64,000 nucleotides of DNA, taken from contig JACRPN010000020.1 in NCBI GenBank assembly GCA_016223145.1, forward strand, positions 35,073-99,072. The letters run 5' to 3'. This document shows positions 8,657 through 17,554 of this stretch, one piece after another. The notes below the pieces were generated by a model. That model did not search any database. It was not told the origin of the DNA and worked only from the letters and a program-made list of their open reading frames with translations. The position numbers were made by a program, and so were the translations under genes. This stretch comes from Armatimonadota bacterium. Its GTDB lineage: Bacteria > Armatimonadota > Fimbriimonadia > Fimbriimonadales > Fimbriimonadaceae. Each line of letters starts with the position of its first letter. Positions within the stretch are counted from its first letter, which is position 1.

Positions 8657-9748
8657 CTACCCGTTCTTCGCCGCGAACTCCTTCATGAACGCGGCCAGAA
8701 CCTTGCAGCCTTCCTCAGGAAAGGCGTTGTAGATACTGGCGCGGATCCCGCCCACCGACCGGTGTCCTTTGAGGCCGTCCAGCTTCAAGGCCTTGGCTTC
8801 CTTCACGAAGGCGTCAGTGAGTTCGTCGCTCGGGAGGCGGAACGTCACGTTCATTTGGGAGCGCGCCTCGGGCTGGGCGTGGGCCTGATAGAAGCCCGAG
8901 TTCGCGTCGACGGCATCATAAATCGCCTTGGCTTTTCGTTCATTGATGGCCTGGATCGCCGAGAGCCCTCCCAGGTCCTGGATCCACTTGTAGACCAGGC
9001 CGCACACATAGATTGAGAAGCACGGCGGCGTGTTGTAGAGCGAGCCGTTCTCCGCCTGAAGCCGGTAATCCAGCATCGGGTGGAACTTCTCCGGCGTGCG
9101 GGCAAGCAAGTCTTCGTGGATGATCACCACCGTCGCGCCGGCGGGCCCCATGTTTTTCTGTGCGCCGGCATAGATCATCGCGTATCTGGACACATCCACC
9201 GGCCGAGACACGATGTCCGACGACATGTCACAGACCACAGTCGCCCTGAGTTTAGGGTCGCCGTGGAATTGGACGCCGTGGATGGTCTCGTTGGTCGTGA
9301 AGTGGACGTACGCCGCTCCTGCTGAATACTCAAGGCTGCCAAGGTCCGGCAGGCTTGAGTAGTTGTTTGCCTTGCCGTCCCACACGCACTTCGCCCCGCC
9401 GACCAGGCTCCCCATCTCGAAGCTCTTCTTGCTCCATGCGCCCGTCACAACGTAGTCGGCGCTGCCGCCCGCCAATAGGTTCATCGGCGCCATCGTGTTC
9501 TGGAGGCTCGCGCCGCCCTGCAAAAACAGCACCTTGTAGGCGTTCGGGATGCCCATCAGCGCGCGCAGACGCGCTTCGGCAGCGGCGACAATTCCCTCGA
9601 AGTGCTTTCCGCGATGGCTCATCTCCATGACGCTCATGCCCGAACCCTTCCAGTTCAGAAGGTCGTCTCGGACCTCTTCGAGAACGGAAACGGGCAGCGT
9701 GCAGGGGCCCGCGGAGAAGTTGAAGACGCGATCGTACGGCTGGCTCAT
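8657..9748 (-). CDS. serC: Phosphoserine aminotransferase
   Basis: A 363-residue class V PLP enzyme converting 3-phosphohydroxypyruvate and glutamate to phosphoserine. The start at 9748 gives MSQPYDRVFNFSAGPCTLPV, the canonical opening; longer reading frames upstream are non-family sequence. Other signatures are GMSVMEMSHRGKHFE, FLQGGASLQ, the PLP-lysine region MIYAGAQKNMGPAG, and a C-terminal GHRSVGGIRASIYNA. It is full length. It stands alone on the minus strand, with a repeat-rich gap before the HIT gene. Confidence 0.95.
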   Translation of the reverse strand: MSQPYDRVFNFSAGPCTLPVSVLEEVRDDLLNWKGSGMSVMEMSHRGKHFEGIVAAAEARLRALMGIPNAYKVLFLQGGASLQNTMAPMNLLAGGSADYVVTGAWSKKSFEMGSLVGGAKCVWDGKANNYSSLPDLGSLEYSAGAAYVHFTTNETIHGVQFHGDPKLRATVVCDMSSDIVSRPVDVSRYAMIYAGAQKNMGPAGATVVIIHEDLLARTPEKFHPMLDYRLQAENGSLYNTPPCFSIYVCGLVYKWIQDLGGLSAIQAINERKAKAIYDAVDANSGFYQAHAQPEARSQMNVTFRLPSDELTDAFVKEAKALKLDGLKGHRSVGGIRASIYNAFPEEGCKVLAAFMKEFAAKNG

Positions 9749-9987
9749 GGAGCAGAGTTGTACCCGGGGAATGGGGCAGCGAACCCCGCCGGCCCTTGGT
9801 GAACCTCCATCCCCAACCCGTTCGCCATACCTGGTTAGCGTCCCAAGCCCCCTCACCCGGTTCGCCGGAGCTCACCGGCCTCTCCCCCAAAGGGGGCGAG
9901 GTGGGGAAATCTCCATCCCCAACCCGTTCCCCCTCTCGCCCCGTAAGGCGCGGGGTCTTCGACTTCGCTCCAAGGGGATGGGGCTTC
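9749..9987. repeat. Intergenic palindromic repeat (pyrimidine/purine-rich)
   Basis: The gap between serC and the HIT gene contains two copies of CATCCCCAACCCGTTC (near 9808 and 9912) and a hairpin, CTCTCCCCCAAAGGGGGCGA. It belongs to the same family of CCCTC/GAGGG palindromes seen in the 44.8-45.5 kb array. No coding potential is evident. Confidence 0.6.
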
Positions 9988-10320
9988 CTATCCCGGAGGC
10001 CAATCGAACGGCCGCCCAGCCAGCAAGTGGATGTGAAGGTGGTCCACCGTCTGGCCGGCCTCGGGGCCCTGGTTGATCACAAGCCGATAGCTCGCGCTAC
10101 AGCCCAGTTTCTCGGCGACCTTCCGGGCGGCATTCAAGAGCCGGCAATGGTCGCCTTCCTCCGGTACCTCGGCAACACCCGAGATCTCTTGTCGCGGGAC
10201 GATGAGGACGTGGACCGGGGCCTGCGGGTTGATGTCGCGGAAGGCGACGCAGTGCTCGTCCTCATAGACGATGTCTGCCGGGATGTCCCGCTCGATGATT
10301 CGGGTGAAGAGAGTCGCCAT
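9988..10320 (-). CDS. HIT-family nucleotide hydrolase
   Basis: A 110-residue histidine-triad protein starting at ATG 10320 (MATLFTRIIERDIPADIVYE). The core VHVLIVPRQEI and the triad QTVDHLHIHLLAG are complete; the middle His of HLHIH is the nucleophile in this family, which hydrolyses AMP or ADP conjugates. Length and order match the bacterial HinT/PKCI-like branch. It lies 78 bases downstream of mtaB on the same strand and may share its transcript. Confidence 0.92.
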   Translation of the reverse strand: MATLFTRIIERDIPADIVYEDEHCVAFRDINPQAPVHVLIVPRQEISGVAEVPEEGDHCRLLNAARKVAEKLGCSASYRLVINQGPEAGQTVDHLHIHLLAGRPFDWPPG

Positions 10321-10398
10321 GGCTGCAGTGCCCCTTGAAGCGTGCTCTATCACCCTTCGACGTTGCCCTTGGCTTTCCCTTTTCGGCGGATGTCACCG

Positions 10399-11826
10399 CT
10401 ACTGCCTTAGGACAAGGCGTCCGTTGGCTTGGGTTGGCTCCGGCGCGAGTTCGCCGTAAAGGGTCCCGTTTCGCGCTTCGTCGAGCCGAACCCAGACGCA
10501 CGTTCGGGCGATCGATGGCGGCGCTGCGAAAGCGACCTCGAGGTAGTTGTCCGTCAAACCGTGCATCAGGCCGTCGCGGTTCTCCTTGCCCTCGGCGAGC
10601 ACGCGCATGGTCCGTCCCAGGAACCGCCTCGCATGCGCTTCGCCGGTGCGCTGGGTCGCTTGCTGCACGAGCACGCTCCGGCGCTGCTTCTCCTCGGGCG
10701 ATACGGGATCGCCCCATTGGTCGGCGGGCGTGCCCCACCTCGGGCTAAACCGAAACACATGTCCCTTGAGGTAGCGAACCTCCTCGCAAACATGCAGGGT
10801 CGAGGCGAACCGCTCCTCGTCTTCGGTCGGGAAGCCGACCATGATGTCGGTGGTGATCGACAGGTCCGGCACTGCCTCGTAGAGCTTGTGGCAGAGCCGA
10901 ATATAGTCGTCCTGCGCGTAGCGGCGGTTCATGTCCTTCAGGACTCCCGTGTCGCCGCTTTGCAGGGGGATGTGCAGGTGCGGGACGGCCAGGCCGCCCT
11001 GCATCAAGGCGACGAGCCGATCGGAAACCTGGGGCGCCTCGATGCTGCTGATTCGAACGCGACTCATCCCCTCGATCCTGGCGATCTTCTCGACGAGGTC
11101 CTCGAAAGCGGGTCCGTCACTGCCCGATTCCGGTCCGTAGGAACCGATCAGCACGCCCGTCAGGACCACCTCCCGATAGCCCAATTCCGCCAGGCGAGCG
11201 ACTTCATCGAGGACTTCCATAGCGGGCCTTGAGCGCATGCCCGGGCGGGTGAACGGGATCGAGCAGTAGCTGCAGAACACGCTGCAACCGTCCTGAATCT
11301 TGACGGTCGCCCGGCTGCGCCCCTGAGGCGCGGCATGAACGCTTTGGGAGGCCTTTTGGGAGTGCGCGGGCTTGCCCGCGCTTTCCGTGTGCTCCGAAAT
11401 GGGAGCTCCGCTGGCCATCGAGTCGAGAGGGGCCAAAGCGCGGGCTTGCCCGCGCACTCCAAGAGCCAATTCGCGCTCCAGCTCCGGAAACGCTCGGAAC
11501 AGCCAGCTCAGAGTCTCCAGCTTTTCGGGGTTGGGAACCAGCACGTCGGCGCCTGCGAATGCCTCGCCCTTGTTCACCGACATCTGTGCCGCGCAACCCG
11601 TAACCACCACTTTTGCCGCCGGGTTGTACCGTGTCGCCCTGCGCACCGTGTAGCGGCTCTTGGATTCCGCGACCGAGGTCACGCTGCACGAGTTGATGAC
11701 GTACACGTCGGCCTGCCCTTCAAAGGGAACAACCTGAAATCCGGCCCCTTCAAAGCTCTCCAGGATGCGTTGGGTCTCATACTGGTTAACCTTGCATCCA
11801 AGCGTGGTGAACGCTGCTCTCAGCAT
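10399..11826 (-). CDS. mtaB: tRNA t6A37 methylthiotransferase MtaB-like, with repeat insertion
   Basis: A 475-residue MiaB/MtaB-type radical SAM enzyme that would add a methylthio group to t6A37 of tRNA. The N-terminal domain begins FTTLGCKVNQYETQ, with NSCSVTSVAE and VVTGCAAQ supplying the first cluster's Cys residues. The radical SAM motif is KIQDGCSVFCSYCSIPF. Between these domains, at residues about 121-158, lies an in-frame palindromic repeat that ordinary MtaB proteins lack. The C-terminal region after about 390 matches the TRAM-like tail. The insert sits in an interdomain linker, so the enzyme can plausibly still fold. Confidence 0.9.
   Translation of the reverse strand: MLRAAFTTLGCKVNQYETQRILESFEGAGFQVVPFEGQADVYVINSCSVTSVAESKSRYTVRRATRYNPAAKVVVTGCAAQMSVNKGEAFAGADVLVPNPEKLETLSWLFRAFPELERELALGVRGQARALAPLDSMASGAPISEHTESAGKPAHSQKASQSVHAAPQGRSRATVKIQDGCSVFCSYCSIPFTRPGMRSRPAMEVLDEVARLAELGYREVVLTGVLIGSYGPESGSDGPAFEDLVEKIARIEGMSRVRISSIEAPQVSDRLVALMQGGLAVPHLHIPLQSGDTGVLKDMNRRYAQDDYIRLCHKLYEAVPDLSITTDIMVGFPTEDEERFASTLHVCEEVRYLKGHVFRFSPRWGTPADQWGDPVSPEEKQRRSVLVQQATQRTGEAHARRFLGRTMRVLAEGKENRDGLMHGLTDNYLEVAFAAPPSIARTCVWVRLDEARNGTLYGELAPEPTQANGRLVLRQ
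11354..11464. repeat. REPIN-like palindromic element inserted in mtaB
   Basis: The left copy, GGGAGTGCGCGGGC-TT-GCCCGCGCTTT (11358-11383), and the right copy, AAAGCGCGGGC-TT-GCCCGCGCACTCC (11435-11460), are inverted relative to each other. Each contains an inner 8-bp palindrome. It spans about 111 bp (37 codons) and keeps the reading frame. The same element, with compensatory G/C to A/T changes in the inner stem, is at 36529-36635. Confidence 0.85.
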
Positions 11827-11907
11827 AAGCGAGGGCGAAGTGTACCGGCTGCCGGGCCATGGGCAAGGTGTTTTGGCCCGAGCAGCCAGGTCGAGGGCTG
11901 GTTGGGC

Positions 11908-12561
11908 TCAGCCCGAGACGCGCCGACGAAGCAGCGCCGCAAGCCCAAGGCCAATCACCGCGAGCGTAGCGGGTTCGGGCACCACCTCGATGGTGGCGGC
12001 CAGGGGCGTGGAGTCGTAGTGGAAGCCGTTGTTTGGGCCGACGACGAAGTCGATGGTGTCGCCTGCTGCAACCGCAAAGCTGAGGGCGAAGCTCTCTTGA
12101 GAGTAGGTGCCATAGGCTGACATCAAGCTCGCGCCGTTGTGCATTACATGGACGTCCACCGCTCCGATGTCGCCCGCGCCAAAGGCGCCATTGACGGTCG
12201 CGGTACCTGCGTTTGCCACCGTCAGGCGGGCAACGCCAAGCTCACCGTTGAGGCCGCTATGGAGTGCCGCCTCCCCGCTCAGAATGCCATTGATGGTCGA
12301 ACCAGAGTGGTTCAGGAACGCGGCCGGCGTGTCGGCGCCCATGCCGGGCGTGTACCAAACGAGATGCGCGCCGGTGTCGGCACTGGTTGTGAAGTTGGTC
12401 AGTGCGCCGCCGAGCGAACCCTGCCACCCGTAGGTCCAGGCCCCGTTCGGGTTTCCGCCGGCGATCGAAAAGTCGGCTTGATAGTCGTAAAGTGACGCAT
12501 AGGCGCTCAACGCACAGCCAATGCCGGCCAGCACGGCTGCCAAACGAATCATAGGTTTCAT
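11908..12561 (-). CDS. Secreted PEP-CTERM protein
   Basis: A 217-residue exported protein. A signal peptide (MIRLAAVLAGIGCALSAYAS) is followed by a Gly/Ala/Thr-rich beta domain. The C-terminal sorting signal has VPEPATLAV, a hydrophobic stretch and a basic end, RRRVSG. Such tails are processed by exosortase/archaeosortase systems and attach proteins to the envelope or exopolysaccharide. A strong ribosome site, AAGGAGA, lies just before the ATG. The central domain is not recognised. Three further PEP-CTERM genes occur in the window; no exosortase gene is seen here. Confidence 0.85.
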   Translation of the reverse strand: MKPMIRLAAVLAGIGCALSAYASLYDYQADFSIAGGNPNGAWTYGWQGSLGGALTNFTTSADTGAHLVWYTPGMGADTPAAFLNHSGSTINGILSGEAALHSGLNGELGVARLTVANAGTATVNGAFGAGDIGAVDVHVMHNGASLMSAYGTYSQESFALSFAVAAGDTIDFVVGPNNGFHYDSTPLAATIEVVPEPATLAVIGLGLAALLRRRVSG

Positions 12562-12617
12562 AGTGGTCTCCTTGGCTCTCCCTTCGGAGGCTTACGGCGA
12601 CACACGATATCAGAGGC

Positions 12618-12640
12618 GGCGCTAGCAAACAGCTAGCGCT
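12618..12640. promoter_or_regulatory. Inverted repeat upstream of the PEP-CTERM gene
   Basis: GCGCTAGC and GCTAGCGC face each other across a 5-base loop (AAACA), about 60 bases upstream of the PEP-CTERM start. A related palindrome, GAGCTAGCTC, lies upstream of another PEP-CTERM gene at 47455-47464. An operator is possible but not shown. Confidence 0.35.
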
Positions 12641-12748
12641 AGCCCGAAATGCACGTCACGGGGGCAAAAGGCAGGAATTCCTGCTAGAGGACAAAGAGCC
12701 GCGGCGGAAGCAGGAGTTCTGGCGTCTTGTCTGCGCCGGCCAGGTTCA

Positions 12749-14662
12749 TCATTGGTTCCGGGATCGCCCCGAGGACCCCGTTTTCAGCAGACCCTCCAGG
12801 TCTCGCGCGAGCGTCCGAATACCGTTGAGCGTGTAGATGGGGTTCTCCGTTCCTGGAATTGGCGCCATCTCGGGCTTGGCCGCCAGTGTCGCGAGGGCCC
12901 GATTTGCGTACGCCGCCGCCTCAGGGATTCGGCCTTGTGCCCGCCGAAGGTGTGCCATGACCGCTTCGTTCATGACGATGCCGAACTCGTCGGCGCACGC
13001 GGCAGCCAATGCGAGGCTTTGTTGCAGCCTTCGCTCTGCATCGGGGTACCGGCCCAGGGCAATGTGGCACCGCGCCAGGCAGCGCGCGGAGGTCGCGATC
13101 CCGCGCGAGTCGCCGCACAGTCTTCGCTCAGCCAGGGCCTGAGAGTGCGCAAGCAGGGCCGCTTGTGCGTTCCCTGCCCCGAACCGAAGATCTCCCAGAT
13201 AGGTCAGCACGATCGGTTTCATCGCCCGTGCTTCTCGGCCCTCAAAGAACGTCTGTGCGTCCAGATAGCATCGCTCTGCTTCCCGCGCATTGCCTGTGGC
13301 CTCGTGGGCTCTGCCGAGGTTTGCCAGCGCAAGCCCAGTGCGAACACCGATGCCGTGTTTCTTTCCCAAGTCACAAGCTCTCTCGAAACACGATTGGGCG
13401 CGCTCGAACTTCCCAGCTTTGAACAATATGCTTCCCTGCAGAGACACGGCAAGCAGCTCTTGGAAGGGCAGGCAGGCATGGACGCTGATACGAAGGGCCA
13501 GTTTGGCCTCCCGGCCCGCATCTTCGAGCGCGTTCTCAAAGTAGAGGGCAGACCCCAGCAAGGCGTGCGCTTCGGCGACGAACTCAGGTTCGAGAAGCCG
13601 GCCCATTGCAAACACAGCGAGGCAGTGCGCCCGAATCTCGCCGAACGGCACTCCGCCGAACAAGGCGCGAGCCATTGCGAGTCGGCTCAGAGCAACATGA
13701 CGCCGGTTGCGGGCAGCCTTGGTGAGCGCCTGGGCATGCTCAAGGGCATCGGAAAGGTCGCCGGCTTCCGAAGCGAGCCTGCTGAGCCAGTACAGCAGTT
13801 CGGACCTGAGGAATGGGGTCAGGTGCGGCTGATCGAGGGTCAGCCTCAGCCTCGTGCGTCCCACTTGGGACTGAGACCTCGAGAGCCACCCCGGCGCTTC
13901 GGCCAGCACAAGTTTGGCGCGCTGGACAGGGCTCAGCGCCCCGTAATCGTAATCGGATTCATCGGACTTCGTATCGGAAGTCCACCCACACAGCTCGAGG
14001 AGCTCGCACGCGACATCGAGGTTCAGTTCCTTCTTGATGAAGTCCGCATATTGGACGATGGCTGCCCTCGCTCGGACGGGCGAACACTGGGCCTTCCAGG
14101 CTTCAGCCTTTAGCAATGGAATCCGCTCCAGATACGGATCCAGGCGCCCCAGTGCTTCGAGAAACGTAAGCGCCTGCCCAGGGGATTCCTTAACCAGACG
14201 AACCGCCAACTGAATTCCACGCTCCATCAGCTTCTGTTCCCATTGCTGTCGGAGCGCTCTGGCCCACGGATAGTCCAGCCCAGCCAGAAAGCCATGGTCG
14301 ATGGCCTCCGGCATCTTTGCAGGCTCGATTTGATCCCATCCGCCGCTTATACGCGCGCCGACGACGGACAAGCGGCCACCTGCTTCCGTGATCGCCGTCT
14401 TCAGGCTCTTGCGGGCATAGACAAGCTCCTGCCGGACCCGCTTACGCTGTGTCTCAGGCGCAAGGTCTGTCCAGAATTCCTGCCCAATGGCCGCGCGTGA
14501 TACTGGCCCCTCAAGAGCGATGTAAAGCACGATGTCCCGAGCTCTCTGCGTGCGAAACTGCAGCTCCGTGCCGTGCCTGAGAATGCGTGGCCGGCCCAGC
14601 ATTTCGATTGAAATGGCTCGATCCACTGCCGTGATTATCGGTCTTGAGAACTGACAACCCAA
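12749..14662 (-). CDS. SARP/BTAD-type transcriptional regulator with TPR repeats
   Basis: A 637-residue protein. Residues about 17-105 form an OmpR-like winged helix of the SARP type (ISIEMLGRPRILRHGTELQF, then RVRQELVYARKSL). Residues about 110-230 match the bacterial transcriptional activation domain. Residues about 270-610 are TPR-like helical pairs (FERAQSCFERACDLGKKHGI, ALANLGRAHEATGNAREAER). It lacks the central NTPase of the AfsR or MalT type. The start is uncertain: ATG 14662, an in-frame GTG at 14626 or ATG 14602. It follows the ABC binding-protein/permease fusion by about 20 bases on the same strand, which suggests control of, or by, that transporter. Confidence 0.75.
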   Translation of the reverse strand: MGCQFSRPIITAVDRAISIEMLGRPRILRHGTELQFRTQRARDIVLYIALEGPVSRAAIGQEFWTDLAPETQRKRVRQELVYARKSLKTAITEAGGRLSVVGARISGGWDQIEPAKMPEAIDHGFLAGLDYPWARALRQQWEQKLMERGIQLAVRLVKESPGQALTFLEALGRLDPYLERIPLLKAEAWKAQCSPVRARAAIVQYADFIKKELNLDVACELLELCGWTSDTKSDESDYDYGALSPVQRAKLVLAEAPGWLSRSQSQVGRTRLRLTLDQPHLTPFLRSELLYWLSRLASEAGDLSDALEHAQALTKAARNRRHVALSRLAMARALFGGVPFGEIRAHCLAVFAMGRLLEPEFVAEAHALLGSALYFENALEDAGREAKLALRISVHACLPFQELLAVSLQGSILFKAGKFERAQSCFERACDLGKKHGIGVRTGLALANLGRAHEATGNAREAERCYLDAQTFFEGREARAMKPIVLTYLGDLRFGAGNAQAALLAHSQALAERRLCGDSRGIATSARCLARCHIALGRYPDAERRLQQSLALAAACADEFGIVMNEAVMAHLRRAQGRIPEAAAYANRALATLAAKPEMAPIPGTENPIYTLNGIRTLARDLEGLLKTGSSGRSRNQ

Positions 14663-14681
14663 CAGCGAGCGTTACCGCAGC

Positions 14682-17123
14682 TCAGTTGTCGTAATGAACC
14701 CACTTGGGACTGAGCTTGAGCTGAGCCAAAGTGAGCGCCAGGATGATCGCGAAAATCAGCCAGGCCAGGGCGCTGGCGTAGCCCATCTTGAAGTAGTTGA
14801 AGCCGTTGCGGAAAAGGTGATAGACCGGCATCAGGAGCGAATCCGCCGGGCCGGGGTTGCCCTCGGGCGTGCGCATCATGTAGACGCGATCGAACTCCTG
14901 GATCGCCCCGATGAACCCCATGACCGAGTTGAAGAAGAGGATCGGCGTGAGCTGAGGGAAGGTGATCGACCAGAACTGGCGTGTCGGCGTCGCACCGTCG
15001 ATCGAGGCCGCCTCGTAGAGCGTCGTCGGAACACCCTTGAGCCCTGCGAGCCACAGGATCATGCCGCTGCCGGCGCCCCACACCCCCATCAGGACGAGCC
15101 CGGGCTTGGACCAAGCTTCTGCCGCGAGCCATCCAGGGGGCGCGACGGAGACCCACTGCGTGATCGTGGCGTTCCATCCGGCGTTGATTAGGCCCTTGTT
15201 GGGGTCGCCGGAGAGCAGCCACGCCCAGAGCACCGCCGAAGCCGTCGTCGGCACAATCGCCGGCATATAGAAGAAGGTGCGGTAGTAGCGCATCCCCCGC
15301 ACCGCTGCGTTGAGCAGCAACGCCACCGCCAAGCCCGTGAAGAGTGACAAGGGAACGCCGATTCCGGCAAGATAGGCGGCGTTGGCGAGCGCTTTGGTGA
15401 CGTTCGTCGAGTCGGCGCCGGCGAGGTCCTGATAGTTTCGCAACCCCACCCACCGCGCCGGACTCAACACGTTGTACTGCGTGAAGCTGAAGAAGATCGA
15501 GGCCAGCATCGGGCCGAGGGTGAACACCAGGAACCCCGCCACCCAAGGGGAGACCAAGAAGAACCCCCACCGCGCCTCGTGTCTCCCCAGCGCCCCTAAC
15601 CTGAGGCGGCGGTACCGAACCCACAGGTACACCGCCAGCCCGCCCAACCCCGCCAAGCCGATGGCGGCCGGATAGCGAAGGTCGACGATGGGGTACTGGT
15701 CCGTCCGGAAGTAGTTGTCCAGCTCGACCTGAACGACCCGCTGGCTGGAGAGCAGCGACTCCTTTGGGGTCATCGTTTTCAGGCAGGCGCGCTCCAAGGC
15801 CCTTACATGCTCATCCCAGAGGGGCTGCCCGATGAAGGTGACCGGCCGAAAACGTCCGACGGGCATCAGGTCGACGTGCTGGCGCAGAGCCTTGGCAAAC
15901 TTGGGGTCGGCGGGCTTGAAGGCACGGTAGATCTCCTCGAGCGCAACCTTATGCGCCGAGAGCCTGGGGATGAATTCGCGGCCCCGCTTTCGCTCCCAGT
16001 CGGCCTGGGCGCGGACTTCGGTGAGGCGGCCCTCGACGCTGGTCGCCCACTTGATGAACTTCCAGGCTGCCTCGGGGTGCTTCGCGCCGCGCGGGATCGC
16101 GTACGAGAAGCCTCCGGTCCAAGTGATGAAAGTGTCCTTTTCCTTCGCGTAGCGGCCGGTCTTCGCCAGGCGCGCGTCGGGGATCGGGGCCGGGGCGGTG
16201 TCGAATTCCAGGTCGGGGCCGTAGCGTGAGAGGGCGTTCAGGATCCAGTCGCCGTCGATCTTCATGGCGACCTTGCCCACGATGAACGGGTCGTTCAGGT
16301 TTTGCAGGAAGCCTGATTGGAAGGCCATCGCCTTCTCGTAGCCGCCGACGATCTCGTAGCCGTCGACCATGAATTGCAGCGCTTCTTCGGCCTCGGGGGT
16401 GTCGAGCGTGCAGGTGCGTCCGTCGGCGCTCAGGAAGCTCGCACCGGTCATGAACGCGTACATATAGAGCCATGAGTTGCCGAAGTTCGGCAGGAAGCCC
16501 GCGACCTTGAGGTTGCCGGCCTTGTCCCGCTCCGTCAACACCTTCGAGTAGGCCAGGAGTTCGGTCCAATTACGCGGGGCACGTTCCGGGTCGAGCCCCG
16601 CTTTGCGCAGTCCCTCGGCATGGCGCCTGAAGATGGCCCGGTTCCAGTAGAGCACGCGGTCGTCCGCGCCGGTCGGGATCGCATAGAGCTTCCCATCGAA
16701 CATCGCCTCCTGCCAGGTGGCAGGGTAGTACTGCTCTTTGACCGGGCAGAGAGGGTCTTTGGCTTTGTCCCTCGTGATGAAGTCGTCGAGCGGCAGAAAG
16801 GCGCCGCGCGAGGCCCAATCGCCGATCGTGAAGCGGTCCTGGTTGATGACGTCCGGCGCAACGTTGCCGACGATGCTCGTCATGAGCTTCTGGGGATCCA
16901 TGGCGCCCGCGCCCATGCTGAAGACCCGGACGCGGATGTCGGGGTTTCGCCGCTCGAACTCGCGAACCACCGCCTCGATCCCTTTGGAGTCGGGGCCATA
17001 GGATATGCCCCAGACGGTGAGCTCCAAGGGTTGGGAGGTCTTGGTTTGGGCGAAGGCGCAGGGGACCACGTTCAAGCAGAGGCCTGCGAGCAGGAAGCGA
17101 AGCGCTTTGGACATCGCCGTCAT
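14682..17123 (-). CDS. Sugar ABC transporter: binding protein fused to MalF-type permease
   Basis: An 813-residue fusion. A signal peptide (MTAMSKALRFLLAGLCLNVV...CAFAQ) precedes a family 1 extracellular solute-binding domain, residues about 28-440 (ELTVWGISYGPDSKGIEAVV, RDKAGNLKVAGFLPNFGNSW). A transmembrane segment near 460 links to a full MalF-like permease, about 500-813. It ends with the EAA loop EAASIDGATPTRQFWSITFP that contacts the ATPase. These are normally separate proteins. The start at 17123 (or ATG 17114) is chosen for the signal peptide. No adjacent MalG or ATPase; the MalG-like gene is 11.6 kb away. Confidence 0.88.
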   Translation of the reverse strand: MTAMSKALRFLLAGLCLNVVPCAFAQTKTSQPLELTVWGISYGPDSKGIEAVVREFERRNPDIRVRVFSMGAGAMDPQKLMTSIVGNVAPDVINQDRFTIGDWASRGAFLPLDDFITRDKAKDPLCPVKEQYYPATWQEAMFDGKLYAIPTGADDRVLYWNRAIFRRHAEGLRKAGLDPERAPRNWTELLAYSKVLTERDKAGNLKVAGFLPNFGNSWLYMYAFMTGASFLSADGRTCTLDTPEAEEALQFMVDGYEIVGGYEKAMAFQSGFLQNLNDPFIVGKVAMKIDGDWILNALSRYGPDLEFDTAPAPIPDARLAKTGRYAKEKDTFITWTGGFSYAIPRGAKHPEAAWKFIKWATSVEGRLTEVRAQADWERKRGREFIPRLSAHKVALEEIYRAFKPADPKFAKALRQHVDLMPVGRFRPVTFIGQPLWDEHVRALERACLKTMTPKESLLSSQRVVQVELDNYFRTDQYPIVDLRYPAAIGLAGLGGLAVYLWVRYRRLRLGALGRHEARWGFFLVSPWVAGFLVFTLGPMLASIFFSFTQYNVLSPARWVGLRNYQDLAGADSTNVTKALANAAYLAGIGVPLSLFTGLAVALLLNAAVRGMRYYRTFFYMPAIVPTTASAVLWAWLLSGDPNKGLINAGWNATITQWVSVAPPGWLAAEAWSKPGLVLMGVWGAGSGMILWLAGLKGVPTTLYEAASIDGATPTRQFWSITFPQLTPILFFNSVMGFIGAIQEFDRVYMMRTPEGNPGPADSLLMPVYHLFRNGFNYFKMGYASALAWLIFAIILALTLAQLKLSPKWVHYDN

Positions 17124-17511
17124 CGGTGTTTGGATTCTATCCGAGCGCAAGTCATACGCGATGGTAGGCAGCAAGCAGCACTTTCGATTTCAGACCGCAA
17201 TCGCTTGGGACAGTATTTTTACTTGTTCTTTGACGAGACTTGACAAAGGACGAGGCAATGTGGGTACGAATCGCGCTATCGTGCTCCTGTAGTGTAGTTT
17301 CAATGAGAAACATGGCCGTTGCAAGCATAATCTGGAAGGGCACATCCTCTCGAATGGGTGTCACCGTGCTCGCCTGGCTAGCTCTCATCTGCTGGACTAG
17401 AGCCATTCTCTCGGATCCCGTCATACAAGAAGACGTGTCCTACCGCACTTGGATGCTTTTTCACCCATCACGCTCTGCCGCGAGCCAGCGCTCCGCTCCT
17501 GGAGGTGCGCC
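17124..17511. other. AT-richer intergenic stretch at islet edge
   Basis: This 388-base gap separates the divergent ABC fusion gene and the prepilin-like gene. It is visibly richer in A and T than the flanking genes. A small reading frame with one hydrophobic segment begins at 17303 (listed separately). Nothing else is recognised. Confidence 0.5.
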
Positions 17512-17554
17512 TTGTTGCACAAAACCCGAGGATTCAGTCTACTCGAGACAATAG
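17303..17554 (+). CDS. Possible small membrane protein
   Basis: An 83-codon frame starting MRNMAVASIIWKGTSSRMGV. It has one plausible transmembrane helix (GVTVLAWLALICWTRAIL) and a soluble tail. It overlaps the start of the prepilin-like gene by about 40 bases. There is no recognisable homology and no strong ribosome site. It may simply be chance; it is listed because the gap is otherwise long and the frame includes a credible membrane segment. Confidence 0.22.
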   Translation: MRNMAVASIIWKGTSSRMGVTVLAWLALICWTRAILSDPVIQEDVSYRTWMLFHPSRSAASQRSAPGGAPCCTKPEDSVYSRQ

